This document shows positions 44,446 to 53,327 of a DNA stretch of 64,000 nucleotides, one piece after another. Each line of letters opens with the position of its first letter. Position 1 is the first letter of the stretch. Position numbers and translations under genes: made by a program. Origin of the DNA: Bacillota bacterium (lineage in GTDB: Bacteria > Bacillota > SHA-98 > Ch115 > JABLXJ01); assembly GCA_013178125.1 (NCBI GenBank), contig JABLXJ010000011.1, positions 1 through 64,000 of the forward strand, read 5' to 3'. The notes under the pieces are model-generated. The model did no database searches. It had not been told where the DNA came from and saw only the letters and a list, made by a program, of their open reading frames with translations.

Positions 44446-44569
44446 CCCTGGGGTTGCCAGTGTTGCGTTCCGGGGACGGCGCGCTTGCGGCGCGCCTCCG
44501 TTGAAATTTGGCGCGAGGGCATTGCCAAATTTCAAAGGCCCCGTCACGCAAGCACTGGCAACCCCAGGG
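44446..44569. repeat. Compound inverted-repeat element of 124 bp
   Basis: CCCTGGGGTTGCCAGTG (44446-44462) is the exact complement of 44553-44569. Inside it, TTGCGT pairs with ACGCAA (44546-44551), and two more hairpins follow: GGCGCGC/GCGCGCC around 44480, and the 12-bp perfect stem TTGAAATTTGGC/GCCAAATTTCAA near 44500-44535. The design resembles small non-coding mobile elements (REP/BIME or MITE type) or a structured RNA. No transposase or clear target duplication is visible. Confidence 0.7.
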
Positions 44570-44724
44570 ACGTGCTGGTAAACTGGCAGAAATTAAGGAA
44601 CCTATACTTAGTATTAGCAGGGGTTTTGGCCTCAGCGGCCGGGGCGTTTATGGCTAATTCGTTAGATTTTTTACCTTGCTAAGAAGGAATTAAGGAATCT
44701 AGGGAGAATATTAATGTATATGAA

Positions 44725-44748
44725 GCAATCGATTGCGCAAACGATTGC
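44725..44748 (+). promoter_or_regulatory. Two adjoining LacI-type operators upstream of the ribose-type importer
   Basis: GCAATCGATTGC (44725-44736) is a perfect palindrome. Directly abutting is GCAAACGATTGC (44737-44748), palindromic except for one position. Both have the central CG usual for LacI-family sites. The LacI gene at 49022 is the most likely binder. Confidence 0.75.
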
Positions 44749-45065
44749 TAATCTTCGGGTCTTCGGGCCCCCCCTCGGGTCTTTTGGTCTTTCTTTTTTC
44801 TCCTCTTCCTAGCCTAGTTTGTCCAGTTATTCCCAGAGGCATTTTCATCCTCTGTGGCGCCGCATCGCGGCATGAATGACTTCTCCTTTAACGATCCCAA
44901 CTGGCGTTGGGGAGGTGAATATAAGAAAGATGGCTAGGATAGATACGAGACATGGAGGTGGTAGGTATAGCGAAGGACAAAGTCAGGATCAAGGCTTAAG
45001 GTTAGGGTTGAAGCTGAGACTCAGATTGAGGTAGGAGAGATTTACAATTCAAGGAGGCGGGGTCG

Positions 45066-46040
45066 ATGAGAAACTTCAATAAGATTCTGCGTGTGGTTTG
45101 CCTGTTGGCTCTGGCATTGGTCATGTGCGTGACGCTTATCACAATGGGCGGGAGCGCAGCCTCAAAGAAGCTTGTCGTTGGATATGCAACCAAGTCCGCC
45201 ACAAACCAGGGTTGGATATTAATCAATAACGGCGCGAAACAAGCGGCGAAGGACCTGGGGGTCGATTTGATTATGCTTGGGCCCCCAAAGGAGAACGATA
45301 TCGCGGGACAGCTTGCGGTCGTTGAGGACCTAATCAACAGGAAGGTTGATGCTTTGGCTATAGCGCCCTGCGATTCAACGGGAATAGCCCCGGCTGTGGA
45401 GAAGGCGAATCGCCTCGGCATCCCGGTTGTGGCGGTAGACACAGCGATTTATGGCGCCAAGGTTACCAGTTTTGTTGCTACTGACAATCTCAAGGCGGCG
45501 GCATCAGCCGCTAAGTGGGTCGGCGAGAAGCTCGGTGGCAAGGGCAATATCGTGATGATAAATGGCATGATCGCCCAGCAAACGGGGAAGGATCGCCGGG
45601 ATGGCTTCTATAACTATATCAAGGAACATTATCCAAATATGAAAATCGTCGCAGAAGTCCCGGCCGAGTGGCAAACCGAGAAGGCCTTGAGCGGCATGGA
45701 GGATGCCCTACGGGCTAACGACCAGATCGATGCTGTATTCTGCGCGTGGGATGGCGGCACGATCGGCGCGCTGCAGGCGCTTGAAGCTGCAAAGAGAAAG
45801 AGCAAGACACTACTGGTCGGCTTTGACGCCGCCCCCGATGCCCTCAAGGCGATGAGACAGGGCAAGGTGGACGCGGATATTGCCCAGTTCCTCTTCAAGA
45901 TCGGGTATGAGGGGATCGCCACGGCTGTCAAGGCCGCCCGCGGCGAGAAGGTCCCGGAGCGGGTCGATACGGGGTCGATGGTTGTTACGCCTGAGAATCT
46001 CGAGAAGTTCATAAAGGATAACCATATCCCGGTGCGTTAG
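45066..46040 (+). CDS. rbsB: Ribose-type (CUT2) periplasmic sugar-binding protein (cluster C)
   Basis: A 324-residue family 4 (RbsB-like) binding protein. The signal peptide (residues ~1-32) has no clean lipobox; cleavage is likely near GSAAS. The mature part starts KLVVGYATK, with NNGAKQAAKDLGVDL, APCDSTGIAPAVEKA and FCAWDGGTIGALQALEA, all standard features of the periplasmic-binding-protein type I fold. It heads the RbsB-RbsA-RbsC set. The ligand is a pentose or similar sugar by family. AAGGAGG precedes ATG 45066. A GC hairpin separates it from the ATPase gene. Confidence 0.9.
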   Translation: MRNFNKILRVVCLLALALVMCVTLITMGGSAASKKLVVGYATKSATNQGWILINNGAKQAAKDLGVDLIMLGPPKENDIAGQLAVVEDLINRKVDALAIAPCDSTGIAPAVEKANRLGIPVVAVDTAIYGAKVTSFVATDNLKAAASAAKWVGEKLGGKGNIVMINGMIAQQTGKDRRDGFYNYIKEHYPNMKIVAEVPAEWQTEKALSGMEDALRANDQIDAVFCAWDGGTIGALQALEAAKRKSKTLLVGFDAAPDALKAMRQGKVDADIAQFLFKIGYEGIATAVKAARGEKVPERVDTGSMVVTPENLEKFIKDNHIPVR

Positions 46041-46103
46041 ACTTGCTAGAGCATTTTCTAGATCGAGAATTATCGTTTTGAAGCGAGATCGGTTAGCTGC
46101 GGC

Positions 46104-46145
46104 GGGCGAGGTCGGGCCGCGATTGGTCGACGTCTGGCCTCGCCC
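46104..46145 (+). promoter_or_regulatory. Intercistronic stem-loop after the binding-protein gene (cluster C)
   Basis: GGGCGAGG (46104-46111) pairs exactly with CCTCGCCC (46138-46145) around a 26-base loop. There is no T run after it. It lies between the binding-protein and ATPase genes. Confidence 0.6.
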
Positions 46146-46250
46146 ACCAGAGCGAAGCATTCATTTTAGTGGCAAGATCGACTACGTGGTGTAGTTGCGC
46201 GCGTAGCTATGCTATGTGGTATAGCCAGGTAGCTGGGTGGTGAGTTAGGC

Positions 46251-47885
46251 GTGCGGCGTGATAAGGTTCGCGACAAGGTTCGCGATGGGGTTTGCGGTAG
46301 GAGCGCGGAGGGCACAGGTAGTACCGGTAATAACGGTAATAACAGCTGGGGTGCTACCAGGGGTGTTACCGGGGAAGTCATCCTCGAAATGAAGGACATC
46401 ACGAAACGCTTCCCGGGTGTGCTGGCTCTGAACAAAGTTCGCTTCCAATTGCGCAGGGGAGAAGTGCACGTTCTGCTTGGCGAGAACGGCGCCGGTAAAT
46501 CTACGTTGATCAAGATCTTGACAGGTGCCTATAAACCGGATGAAGGAACGATCCTCCTGCGCGGCGAGGAGATACGAATAGATAACCCTGCTCATGCTCA
46601 GGCGCTGGGAATCAGTGCGGTATATCAGGAATTCAATTTGATTCCTCACCTGGATGCGGGGAAGAACATCTTCCTTGGCAGGGAGCCTCTCAAGGAAGAC
46701 GTAGTCAAGATCATCGACAAGCGCGCAATTTATGAGAGAAGCTCCAACCTCCTGGAGAGCCTCGGCGCAAAGATCGACCCGCGCATCCCTGTGAAAAGGC
46801 TGGGTGTAGCTTCTCAGCAGATGGTAGAGATCGCCAAGGCGCTTGCGGCTAACGCCGAGATCCTTGTACTTGACGAGCCGACGGCGGTGCTGACGGAGGA
46901 GGAGACCGAGCGGCTATTCTCCGTGGTTCGAAATTTGACGGCGCGCGGGGTCGCCGTGATATATATTTCCCACCGTCTTGAGGAGGTCGCCCAGATCGGA
47001 GATCGCGCAACGGTCTTTCGCGATGGCGAATACGTCGCCACCGTTGATCTAAAGGGTGCTGATATTGACATTGATTATCTAATTCAGCTGATGGTGGGAC
47101 GGAGGCTCGATGAGAAATTCCCGAAGGCAAGGGTGGAGCCAGGTTGTGAGGTGCTGCGAGTTACCAATCTCTCTCGAAAGGGAGTGCTGCACGATATAAG
47201 TTTCTCGCTTCGCTCCGGTGAGATACTCGGCCTTGCGGGCCTCGTCGGCGCGGGAAGAACCGAGCTTGCGAGGGCTATCTTCGGAGCGGATCCGATTGAT
47301 GGCGGGGAGATTTATGTCGAAGGGCGACTTGTTCGCATCCGTTCGCCTCGCGATGCGATTGCATTGCAGATCGGGCTGGCGCCTGAGGATAGGAAAACCG
47401 AAGGTCTCGTCCAGCTATTGCCTGTTGACAGGAATATAATCCTGGCGAGCGCGGGCAGGGTCTCCCATAGAGGCATTCTTAACCTGAGAAGGCAGAGCGA
47501 GGTCTCATGGGATTTGGTAAGAAGCCTCAGGATAGTTACCCCAAACTTGAAGCAAAAGGTCATGTACCTTAGCGGCGGCAATCAACAAAAGGTTGTCCTT
47601 GCAAAGTGGTTGGCGTCGCAATCAAGAATAATAATCTTTGATGAGCCTACTCGAGGTATAGATGTTGGCGCCAAGGTCGAGGTTTATCAGTTGATGAATG
47701 AGCTTGTGCGTCGAGGAGTGGGCATTATTATGATTTCCTCGGAGCTTCCAGAGATACTCGCGATGAGCGACCGGATATTAGTTCTGCATGAAGGGCGTAT
47801 CACAGCGGAATTAACCAGGGAGGAAGCTACGCAAGAGAAGATTCTTCGTTATGCTGCTGGAGGTGGAGAACGTGCAGCTATCTGA
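46251..47885 (+). CDS. rbsA: Sugar ABC transporter ATPase with two nucleotide domains (RbsA/MglA type)
   Basis: A ~544-residue tandem ATPase. Domain 1 has Walker A (GENGAGKST), LGVASQQMVEIAKAL in place of the classical signature, and Walker B (LVLDEPTAVL). Domain 2 has the degenerate Walker A (GLVGAGRTEL), LSGGNQQKVVLAKWL and IIFDEPTRGIDVG. It powers the permease encoded next. The first ~45 residues (Arg/Asp-Lys-Val-Arg repeats then Gly/Asn-rich) are outside the fold and encoded by 9- and 12-bp repeats; GTG 46251 is the only good start ahead of VILEMKDI. ATG 46389 would remove the first strand. Confidence 0.9.
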   Translation: MRRDKVRDKVRDGVCGRSAEGTGSTGNNGNNSWGATRGVTGEVILEMKDITKRFPGVLALNKVRFQLRRGEVHVLLGENGAGKSTLIKILTGAYKPDEGTILLRGEEIRIDNPAHAQALGISAVYQEFNLIPHLDAGKNIFLGREPLKEDVVKIIDKRAIYERSSNLLESLGAKIDPRIPVKRLGVASQQMVEIAKALAANAEILVLDEPTAVLTEEETERLFSVVRNLTARGVAVIYISHRLEEVAQIGDRATVFRDGEYVATVDLKGADIDIDYLIQLMVGRRLDEKFPKARVEPGCEVLRVTNLSRKGVLHDISFSLRSGEILGLAGLVGAGRTELARAIFGADPIDGGEIYVEGRLVRIRSPRDAIALQIGLAPEDRKTEGLVQLLPVDRNIILASAGRVSHRGILNLRRQSEVSWDLVRSLRIVTPNLKQKVMYLSGGNQQKVVLAKWLASQSRIIIFDEPTRGIDVGAKVEVYQLMNELVRRGVGIIMISSELPEILAMSDRILVLHEGRITAELTREEATQEKILRYAAGGGERAAI

Positions 47886-48867
47886 TACCCCTGTGGCGAA
47901 AACCGCTACACCCAGGGAGACGTCTTTTACCCAGTTTAGGCAGGCATTTTCAAGCCAACTGAGCTCGATCCTGGCTCTTATCGGCCTGAGTGTTATATTG
48001 AGCTTTCTGTCGCCGCACTTTCTAACATCGGGCAACCTGTTAACGGTGTTGCTTCAATCATCAATAAATAGCATTCTCGCGGTGGGGGAAACCTTTATCA
48101 TTTTAACGGGCGGCATCGATCTATCGGTCGGCTCCGTGGTTGCTTTTTCTTCGGCGATCATGGGCGAACTGGTCGTGAATTATGGGCTCAATCCGTATCT
48201 CGGGATTTTGCTCGGGCTCGTCCTTGGCACTCTTACGGGCCTCTTGCATGGTGTCATCATAACTAAGATAGGCATACCCCCCTTCATCGTTACCCTCGGC
48301 GCGATGTCGATATGGCGGGGGCTTGCGCTGCAGCTAACCGGGGGAACTCATACCTATGGTTTGCCTTCCGTCATCCTCTGGCTCGGGCAAGGCTACATTG
48401 GACCGGTTCCCGTCCCGTTTGTCGTCGCGCTCGCTGTGTATGTGGTCTCCTGGTTTATCCTCGATCGCACCCAGCTAGGCCTCTACACCTATGCAATAGG
48501 CGGAAATGAGCAGGCGACTCGCCTCTCTGGGATTAACATACACCGTTATAAGGTATACCTCTACGCTATATGTGGTTTCCTCTCGGGCCTTGCGGGCGTG
48601 ATATTGGCGGGGCGTCTCAATAGCACGGCCGGTGTAGTGGGCGTGGGGTTTGAGCTTGACGCGATCGCGGCTGTCGTCATCGGCGGGACCTCCCTATTCG
48701 GGGGTGAGGGCATCGTGTGGGGTTCGCTCCTCGGCGCGGTCCTTATGGGCGTGATCAGGAATGGTCTGAACCTCCTGAATGTGTCTGCATACTACCAGAT
48801 GGTAGTGATCGGAGCGGTGATCGTCGCGGCAGTCGGTGTCGATGCTTTAAGGCGAAAGAAAATTTGA
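47872..48867 (+). CDS. rbsC: Ribose-type (CUT2) sugar permease
   Basis: A ~331-residue permease with around eight or more hydrophobic segments. The RbsC-family signature is clear: GETFIILTGGIDLSVGSV near residue 72, GVIITKIGIPPFIVTLG, YAIGGNEQATRLSGI and AAVVIGGTSLFGGEG. GTG 47872 has GGAGGT seven bases upstream, giving a 14-base overlap with the ATPase gene; the upstream ATG 47851 is possible. Together with RbsB and RbsA it completes the cluster C importer. Confidence 0.92.
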   Translation: MQLSDTPVAKTATPRETSFTQFRQAFSSQLSSILALIGLSVILSFLSPHFLTSGNLLTVLLQSSINSILAVGETFIILTGGIDLSVGSVVAFSSAIMGELVVNYGLNPYLGILLGLVLGTLTGLLHGVIITKIGIPPFIVTLGAMSIWRGLALQLTGGTHTYGLPSVILWLGQGYIGPVPVPFVVALAVYVVSWFILDRTQLGLYTYAIGGNEQATRLSGINIHRYKVYLYAICGFLSGLAGVILAGRLNSTAGVVGVGFELDAIAAVVIGGTSLFGGEGIVWGSLLGAVLMGVIRNGLNLLNVSAYYQMVVIGAVIVAAVGVDALRRKKI

Positions 48868-48941
48868 TCCGATGCGCGGGGAAAGCGGGAAAGCGAGCGA
48901 AGAAGCCACAGCGTCTTGTGAGATTGCTATTGAGGGCGCAA

Positions 48942-49020
48942 TGAATCAGAAAAGCAGTGAATCAGAAACATGGAGTATTGTGACATAACATGGAGTACTG
49001 TGACATGGAGCATTGTGAAC
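48942..49020 (+). repeat. Short tandem repeats ahead of the LacI gene
   Basis: TGAATCAGAAA occurs at 48942-48952 and 48958-48968. Three variants of CATGGAGTATTGTGA follow at about 48969, 48989 and 49004. Each unit contains ATGGAG, so the last also serves as the ribosome binding site of the LacI gene. Confidence 0.7.
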
Positions 49021-49021
49021 C

Positions 49022-50056
49022 ATGAGATCTTCGACTATGAAAGACGTGGCGCGATTGGCTGGTGTCTCGCCCACAACGGTTTCTCACATTATTAACAAGA
49101 GCAGATTTGTCTCGGAGGAGACGAGACATAGGGTCCTGGAGGCGATGCGGGAGCTAAACTATCAGCCCAATGCCATCGCCAGGAGCCTGCGGCGCAAGGC
49201 CACGCACACGATCGGGCTCGTCATTTCGGATATATCAAACCCCTTCTTTACGGGGCTGGTCCGGGGAAGCGAGGACGTTGCCAACAAGCATGGCTACAGC
49301 ATAATCCTCTGCAATACCGATGAGGATCCCGAGAAGGAGCGCATGTATGTAGCTGTCTTACATCAGAAGCAGATAGACGGCCTCATCATCGCCCCGGCGG
49401 CCGGTGATCATGGCTACCTTTGTAAGCTGATCGAAGACGGCTATCCGGTTGTATTTGTGGACCGGTACCTTGAGGCAGTCCCGGCAGACGCGGTCGTGGT
49501 AGATAACGAGTGCGCCGCTTACGAGGCTGTTATGCACCTGATCAGACTCGGCCACAGGCGAATCGGTATGATCGGGGGAGTCCCCGGCATCAGCAGCACC
49601 ACTGAGCGGGCGAGCGGCTACGAGAGGGCGCTAAGGGAAAGCGGCATTCCAGTCGACAGGGCCTTGATCATAGAGGGGAACTCTCGGGTGAACGGCGGAT
49701 ATAATGGTCTTACGGCTCTTCTTAGCGGGCCACAGCCACCCACCGCCGTGTTTGTCGTGAATAACCTCATGACCATCGGCGCCATGCTCGCCATTCGGGA
49801 TAAAGGCTTAAGATGCCCCGAGGATATCGCTGTGGTTGGTTTTGACGATTTTGAGTGGGCCTCCGCCTTTAGACCATACCTTACGGTAGTAGCGCAGCCA
49901 GTTTACAAGCTCGGGGAGACCGCGACCCAGGTCTTGATTGATAGAATAAGAGGCAGGCGCAGGCGCCCCCAAAAGACCGTGTTGCCAGCGAAGTTAGTTG
50001 TAAGGGAGTCATGCGGAGCAGCCCCCTATGCTGCGGTGCGGCGCCACAGAGAATGA
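49022..50056 (+). CDS. LacI-family transcriptional regulator (cluster C)
   Basis: A 344-residue repressor. The HTH (TMKDVARLAGVSPTTVSHIIN, here TMKDVARLAGVS and TTVSHIIN) begins at residue 5; the hinge YQPNAIARSLR is followed by the ligand domain GLVISDISNPFF, HRRIGMIGG, AVFVVNNLMTIGAM and VVGFDDFEWA. It is of the RbsR kind by similarity and position after RbsC. The two abutting LacI-type operators upstream of rbsB are its probable targets. A kinase and a URO-D-like gene follow on the same strand. Confidence 0.92.
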   Translation: MRSSTMKDVARLAGVSPTTVSHIINKSRFVSEETRHRVLEAMRELNYQPNAIARSLRRKATHTIGLVISDISNPFFTGLVRGSEDVANKHGYSIILCNTDEDPEKERMYVAVLHQKQIDGLIIAPAAGDHGYLCKLIEDGYPVVFVDRYLEAVPADAVVVDNECAAYEAVMHLIRLGHRRIGMIGGVPGISSTTERASGYERALRESGIPVDRALIIEGNSRVNGGYNGLTALLSGPQPPTAVFVVNNLMTIGAMLAIRDKGLRCPEDIAVVGFDDFEWASAFRPYLTVVAQPVYKLGETATQVLIDRIRGRRRRPQKTVLPAKLVVRESCGAAPYAAVRRHRE

Positions 50057-50176
50057 AAATGCTGCCTGGGAATAGCTGGGCAATACGAACCCCAGCCTGC
50101 AAGGCTCCGGCTGTTCGGGATTAGAGCTAAAGAGGGTCCACGCCGGGACGGACCCGTTGGACCCATTGGGATTGTT

Positions 50177-51781
50177 GTGAAGGGGCTGGTCTCTTTGGGC
50201 AATTTGAATAATCTGAGTCATAACCTGAATCCGAATGACCCGGATAATAAATACATACTCGCTCATGACCTGGGGACCTCAGGCAATAAGGCATCACTGT
50301 ATGACGCGTCCGGAAGGCTTATCGCCTCGTCATTTTATGGTTATGAGCCGGTCTACCTTAGTGCTACGTGGGTTGAGGAGGACCCGGGGGATTGGTGGAA
50401 GGCTATATGCAGTTCTACGCGAGCTTTGCTGAGCGACTCGGGAATCCCGCCGAGCGCCATATCTTGTATCACATTTAGCGGTCAGATGATGGGGTGCCTG
50501 CCGGTGGACGTGGGGTCGAGGCCATTAAGAAGGGCTATAATCTGGGCTGATCATCGAGCAACTGAGCAGGCGATGAGGCTCGAGGATTCCCTGGGAGGGA
50601 TCGAGGCTATTTACGTCCTGACGGGGCACAGGGTGAGCCCGGGCTATTCCATTCCCAAGATCATGTGGATACGAGATAACGAGCCTGACGTTTACGCCAA
50701 GGCTCGTAAATTCCTCAATGCTAAGGATTTCATCGTCGCGAAGCTGACTGGCAGGTTTGCGACAGATTACTCTGATGCATCCGGTATGGGTGCTCTTGAC
50801 CTCAGGACCAGGAGCTGGTCTGTGCAGGTCCTTGACGCGGCTCATATTGACGCTGACAAGCTGCCTGATCTCCATGCTTCCAGGGATGTCGTCGGCGAGG
50901 TCACGGCGGGCGCGGCGGAGGAAACGGGGCTTGCGCCGGGGACCCCTGTTGTGATCGGTGGAGGCGACGGCGTGTGCGCGACGGCGGGTGCGGGTGTGGT
51001 CCGCGAAGGGGAAGGCTATATCTGCATTGGCTCCTCCTCATGGGCTGCTCTCGCGACTGGTGAGCCGATACTGGATGCCAGGATGCGGACCTTCACCTTT
51101 GTGCATCTGGACGATAGGATGTATTCACCCTGCGGCCCTATGCAGGCGGGTGGCGGATCATATAATTGGGCCCGGCACGTCCTGTCGCCTGTGGAGAGCG
51201 TTGTTGCGGCGGATCTGGGGTTGAGCCCCTATGAGGTTATGAATGAGGAGGCCAGGACCGTGCCGGCCGGTGCGGAGAGGTTGGTCTACCTGCCTCACCT
51301 GATGGGCGAGCGCAGCCCCTATTGGAATCCGCAAGCCCGCGGGGCCTTTGTAGGGTTGACCTCAAAACATGGGCGACCTCATATGATAAGGGCTATTTTG
51401 GAGGGTGTTGCATTTCATTTGCGAATGATCATGGATGCCTTTGAGGAATATACGCATGTGGACAGGGTGCGCGTGATCGGCGGCGGGGCGAGGAGTGAGC
51501 TCTGGCGGCAGATCATGGCGGATGTTTTCAAGAAGCCGGTGCTGAGGCCGAGGTTTCTGGAGGAGGCCACCTCCCTGGGGGCGGCCATCGCCGGGGGCGT
51601 CGGAGTTGGGATTTTCAAGGATTTCAGCGTGGCTGAGGATTTGGTTGAGATAGTTGATATTCAGGAACCAAATCGTGATAATGAAGAAATCTATGATGGC
51701 CTTTACGGGGTCTTCAAGGATACATACCGGGCGCTGGAGCCGATTTACCGGGAGCTTGCGGAGCTTCCAGCGACCTGCTAA
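50177..51781 (+). CDS. FGGY-family kinase, xylulokinase-like with altered sugar motif
   Basis: A 534-residue FGGY kinase. It has the phosphate loop AHDLGTSGNKAS, the catalytic Asp in GGGDGVCATAG and the C-terminal VIGGGARSELWRQ. The xylulokinase sugar motif GQMHG reads GQMMG here, so the substrate-contacting His (His78 in E. coli XylB) is Met, pointing to another ketose or polyol. GTG 50177 has only a weak binding site. It follows the LacI gene of cluster C and should act on the imported pentose or its isomer. Confidence 0.83.
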   Translation: MKGLVSLGNLNNLSHNLNPNDPDNKYILAHDLGTSGNKASLYDASGRLIASSFYGYEPVYLSATWVEEDPGDWWKAICSSTRALLSDSGIPPSAISCITFSGQMMGCLPVDVGSRPLRRAIIWADHRATEQAMRLEDSLGGIEAIYVLTGHRVSPGYSIPKIMWIRDNEPDVYAKARKFLNAKDFIVAKLTGRFATDYSDASGMGALDLRTRSWSVQVLDAAHIDADKLPDLHASRDVVGEVTAGAAEETGLAPGTPVVIGGGDGVCATAGAGVVREGEGYICIGSSSWAALATGEPILDARMRTFTFVHLDDRMYSPCGPMQAGGGSYNWARHVLSPVESVVAADLGLSPYEVMNEEARTVPAGAERLVYLPHLMGERSPYWNPQARGAFVGLTSKHGRPHMIRAILEGVAFHLRMIMDAFEEYTHVDRVRVIGGGARSELWRQIMADVFKKPVLRPRFLEEATSLGAAIAGGVGVGIFKDFSVAEDLVEIVDIQEPNRDNEEIYDGLYGVFKDTYRALEPIYRELAELPATC

Positions 51782-51920
51782 ACGACAATCCGTGAGAGCA
51801 AGTGAGGTTTGTGACCAAGCATTGCGAGAATCGCCGAAAGCTCAACTTGCTGGGAATATGCTGGGAATATATAAATCGGCGTAAATTGCTAAACGAACGG
51901 AAATTGGGGAGGGGGAGCGT

Positions 51921-53045
51921 ATGACTCCGAAGGAGAGGCTGCTTCGCGCGTTGAATCGTGAGAAGCCTGATAGATTACCCGCTACAGTTCATAGCTGGAT
52001 GACTTATTATTTGAACCATTATCTGGGGGGAGTCGATCAATTTGAGGCCTACAGGCGGTTTGGCCTGGATCCCGTGATTTATTATACGAAATTTAAGGAA
52101 GCGCCGGTGGGTCCATCGTTGGAGCTGCTATTCTTTGAGCTGTTTGAGGGGCCGAACTGGCATGTCGCGTATCAAATGATAAGGCAGGAAGGCGATATTA
52201 CGGAGTACGCTTTTGAGATCGAGACGCCCGGCGGCAAGCTCACCAAGAAGATGGCCACCAACCAGTATACCGCCTGGGTTACGGAGTACCCGATCAAGGA
52301 GCTTGAGCAGATAGAGATCGTCAGGAAGTATATGCCAGTCCCGGAGCTTGATAAGGAAGCCATCAACGCAGTATACGATAAACTGGGCGACGACGGGATA
52401 TTGCGGAGTTACGTCGCAGGAAACCAGCCAGGCATCTGGCAGGATGCATGCACGATGGTGGGCACCCAGGAGATGATCTTTCACGCGATTGACAATCCCG
52501 GTTGGGTTCACGAGTTCTTGAGAATCCTCCTTGAGCGAAAGCTCGCCTTTGTCGAGAGCATGAAAGGCGTGAAATACGATCTTATCGAGAACGGTGGGGG
52601 CGATGCATCGTCCACAGTTATCTCACCAAAGATGTTTGAGGAGTTTTGCCTGCCCTACGACCGGCAGGTGCATAAGGCGCTCCACGACCTGGGTTTCAAG
52701 GTTACGTATCATACGTGCGGTGGGATGATGCCTATCCTCGAGAAGATCGTGGCAAACGGTTGCGATGCCTCCGAAACCCTCTCCCCACCCGATATGGGTG
52801 GCGATGTCGACCTCAGAGAGGTGAAGCGCAGGATCGGTGACAAGGTTTGTTTGATAGGGGGCATGGACCAGTACAATATCCTCGGCAGGGGGACTCCCGA
52901 GATGGTTCGCGCCGCAGTTAGGAAGTGCTTTGAGGAGGCGGGGCCGGGCGGGGGCTACATAATGATGCCGTGCGACCATTTCTTCCATGCACCTGTGGAG
53001 AATATCCAGGCCTACGCTGATGCGGCGCGGGAGTGCGAGTACTAG
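51921..53045 (+). CDS. URO-D/MtaA-superfamily protein, HxC...C type (cluster C)
   Basis: A 374-residue protein beginning MTPKERLLRALNREKPDRLP. It has His264-x-Cys266 (YHTCG) and Cys351 (MPCDHFFH), the full zinc-thiolate pattern of MtaA-like methyltransferases, but lacks the DD.GTQ segment of the paired paralogs (reads ENGGGDASSTVISP). It is the only URO-D gene in cluster C, as in cluster A. ATG 51921 follows GGAGGGGGAG. No corrinoid-binding protein is adjacent. Confidence 0.84.
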   Translation: MTPKERLLRALNREKPDRLPATVHSWMTYYLNHYLGGVDQFEAYRRFGLDPVIYYTKFKEAPVGPSLELLFFELFEGPNWHVAYQMIRQEGDITEYAFEIETPGGKLTKKMATNQYTAWVTEYPIKELEQIEIVRKYMPVPELDKEAINAVYDKLGDDGILRSYVAGNQPGIWQDACTMVGTQEMIFHAIDNPGWVHEFLRILLERKLAFVESMKGVKYDLIENGGGDASSTVISPKMFEEFCLPYDRQVHKALHDLGFKVTYHTCGGMMPILEKIVANGCDASETLSPPDMGGDVDLREVKRRIGDKVCLIGGMDQYNILGRGTPEMVRAAVRKCFEEAGPGGGYIMMPCDHFFHAPVENIQAYADAARECEY

Positions 53046-53058
53046 AAGCGGAGTGCAA

Positions 53059-53103
53059 GAATCGCTTAGACTCCTCGTGATTTTTGAAGCCTAATTTTTT
53101 CAG
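53059..53103. repeat. Degenerate 45-bp direct repeat, left copy
   Basis: This stretch matches 53999-54043 at 38 of 45 positions. Read on the minus strand it encodes LKKLGFKNHEESKRFL, so it is the decayed copy of the end of the small frame at 53963-54088. Confidence 0.75.
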
Positions 53104-53327
53104 GGTCCATCGTTAAAAGTTGCCTGGCTTAATAGTCTCTGTGGGCGTCTATTAGGGGCTTTACTTTTTGGAGCAATCTATGGCCAAATCTAGGGAGGTA
53201 ATGATATAATAAAAAATAGAATAGAAACTGCGGTATTGATAAACTGCGGAGTTAATGGACTTACGTTAATTATGGTGGTGGTACGTGGCCAAGATCAGGT
53301 CAGTATATGACGCCGGGGGCGATAAAT

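Larger units (their letters stand above)
44309..45065 (+). other. 757-base intergenic stretch with hairpin element and operators
   Basis: From left to right it holds the compound inverted-repeat element (44446-44569), a hydrophobic fragment near 44600-44680 that reads like the end of a membrane protein, tandem LacI-type operators (44725-44748), a C/T-rich tract (44751-44810) and small hairpins. Together the last parts form a long leader for the ribose-type importer. No complete gene was found. Confidence 0.65.

Noticed and set aside
44330-44682. Two short plus-strand frames across the 124-bp hairpin element
   Set aside because: They run through the inverted repeats and have no ribosome site or recognisable domain.
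44751-44812. Terminator in the TCGGGTCTT-rich, C/T-rich tract before the ribose-type importer
   Set aside because: The repeats are direct, not inverted; no stable stem precedes the T-rich part.
48942-49020. CRISPR-like repeat
   Set aside because: Units are short, unequal and directly adjoining without spacers, and no cas gene is present.
53205-53210. TATAAT as promoter of the toxin-antitoxin pair
   Set aside because: No acceptable -35 box at the right distance, so it was not listed as a promoter.
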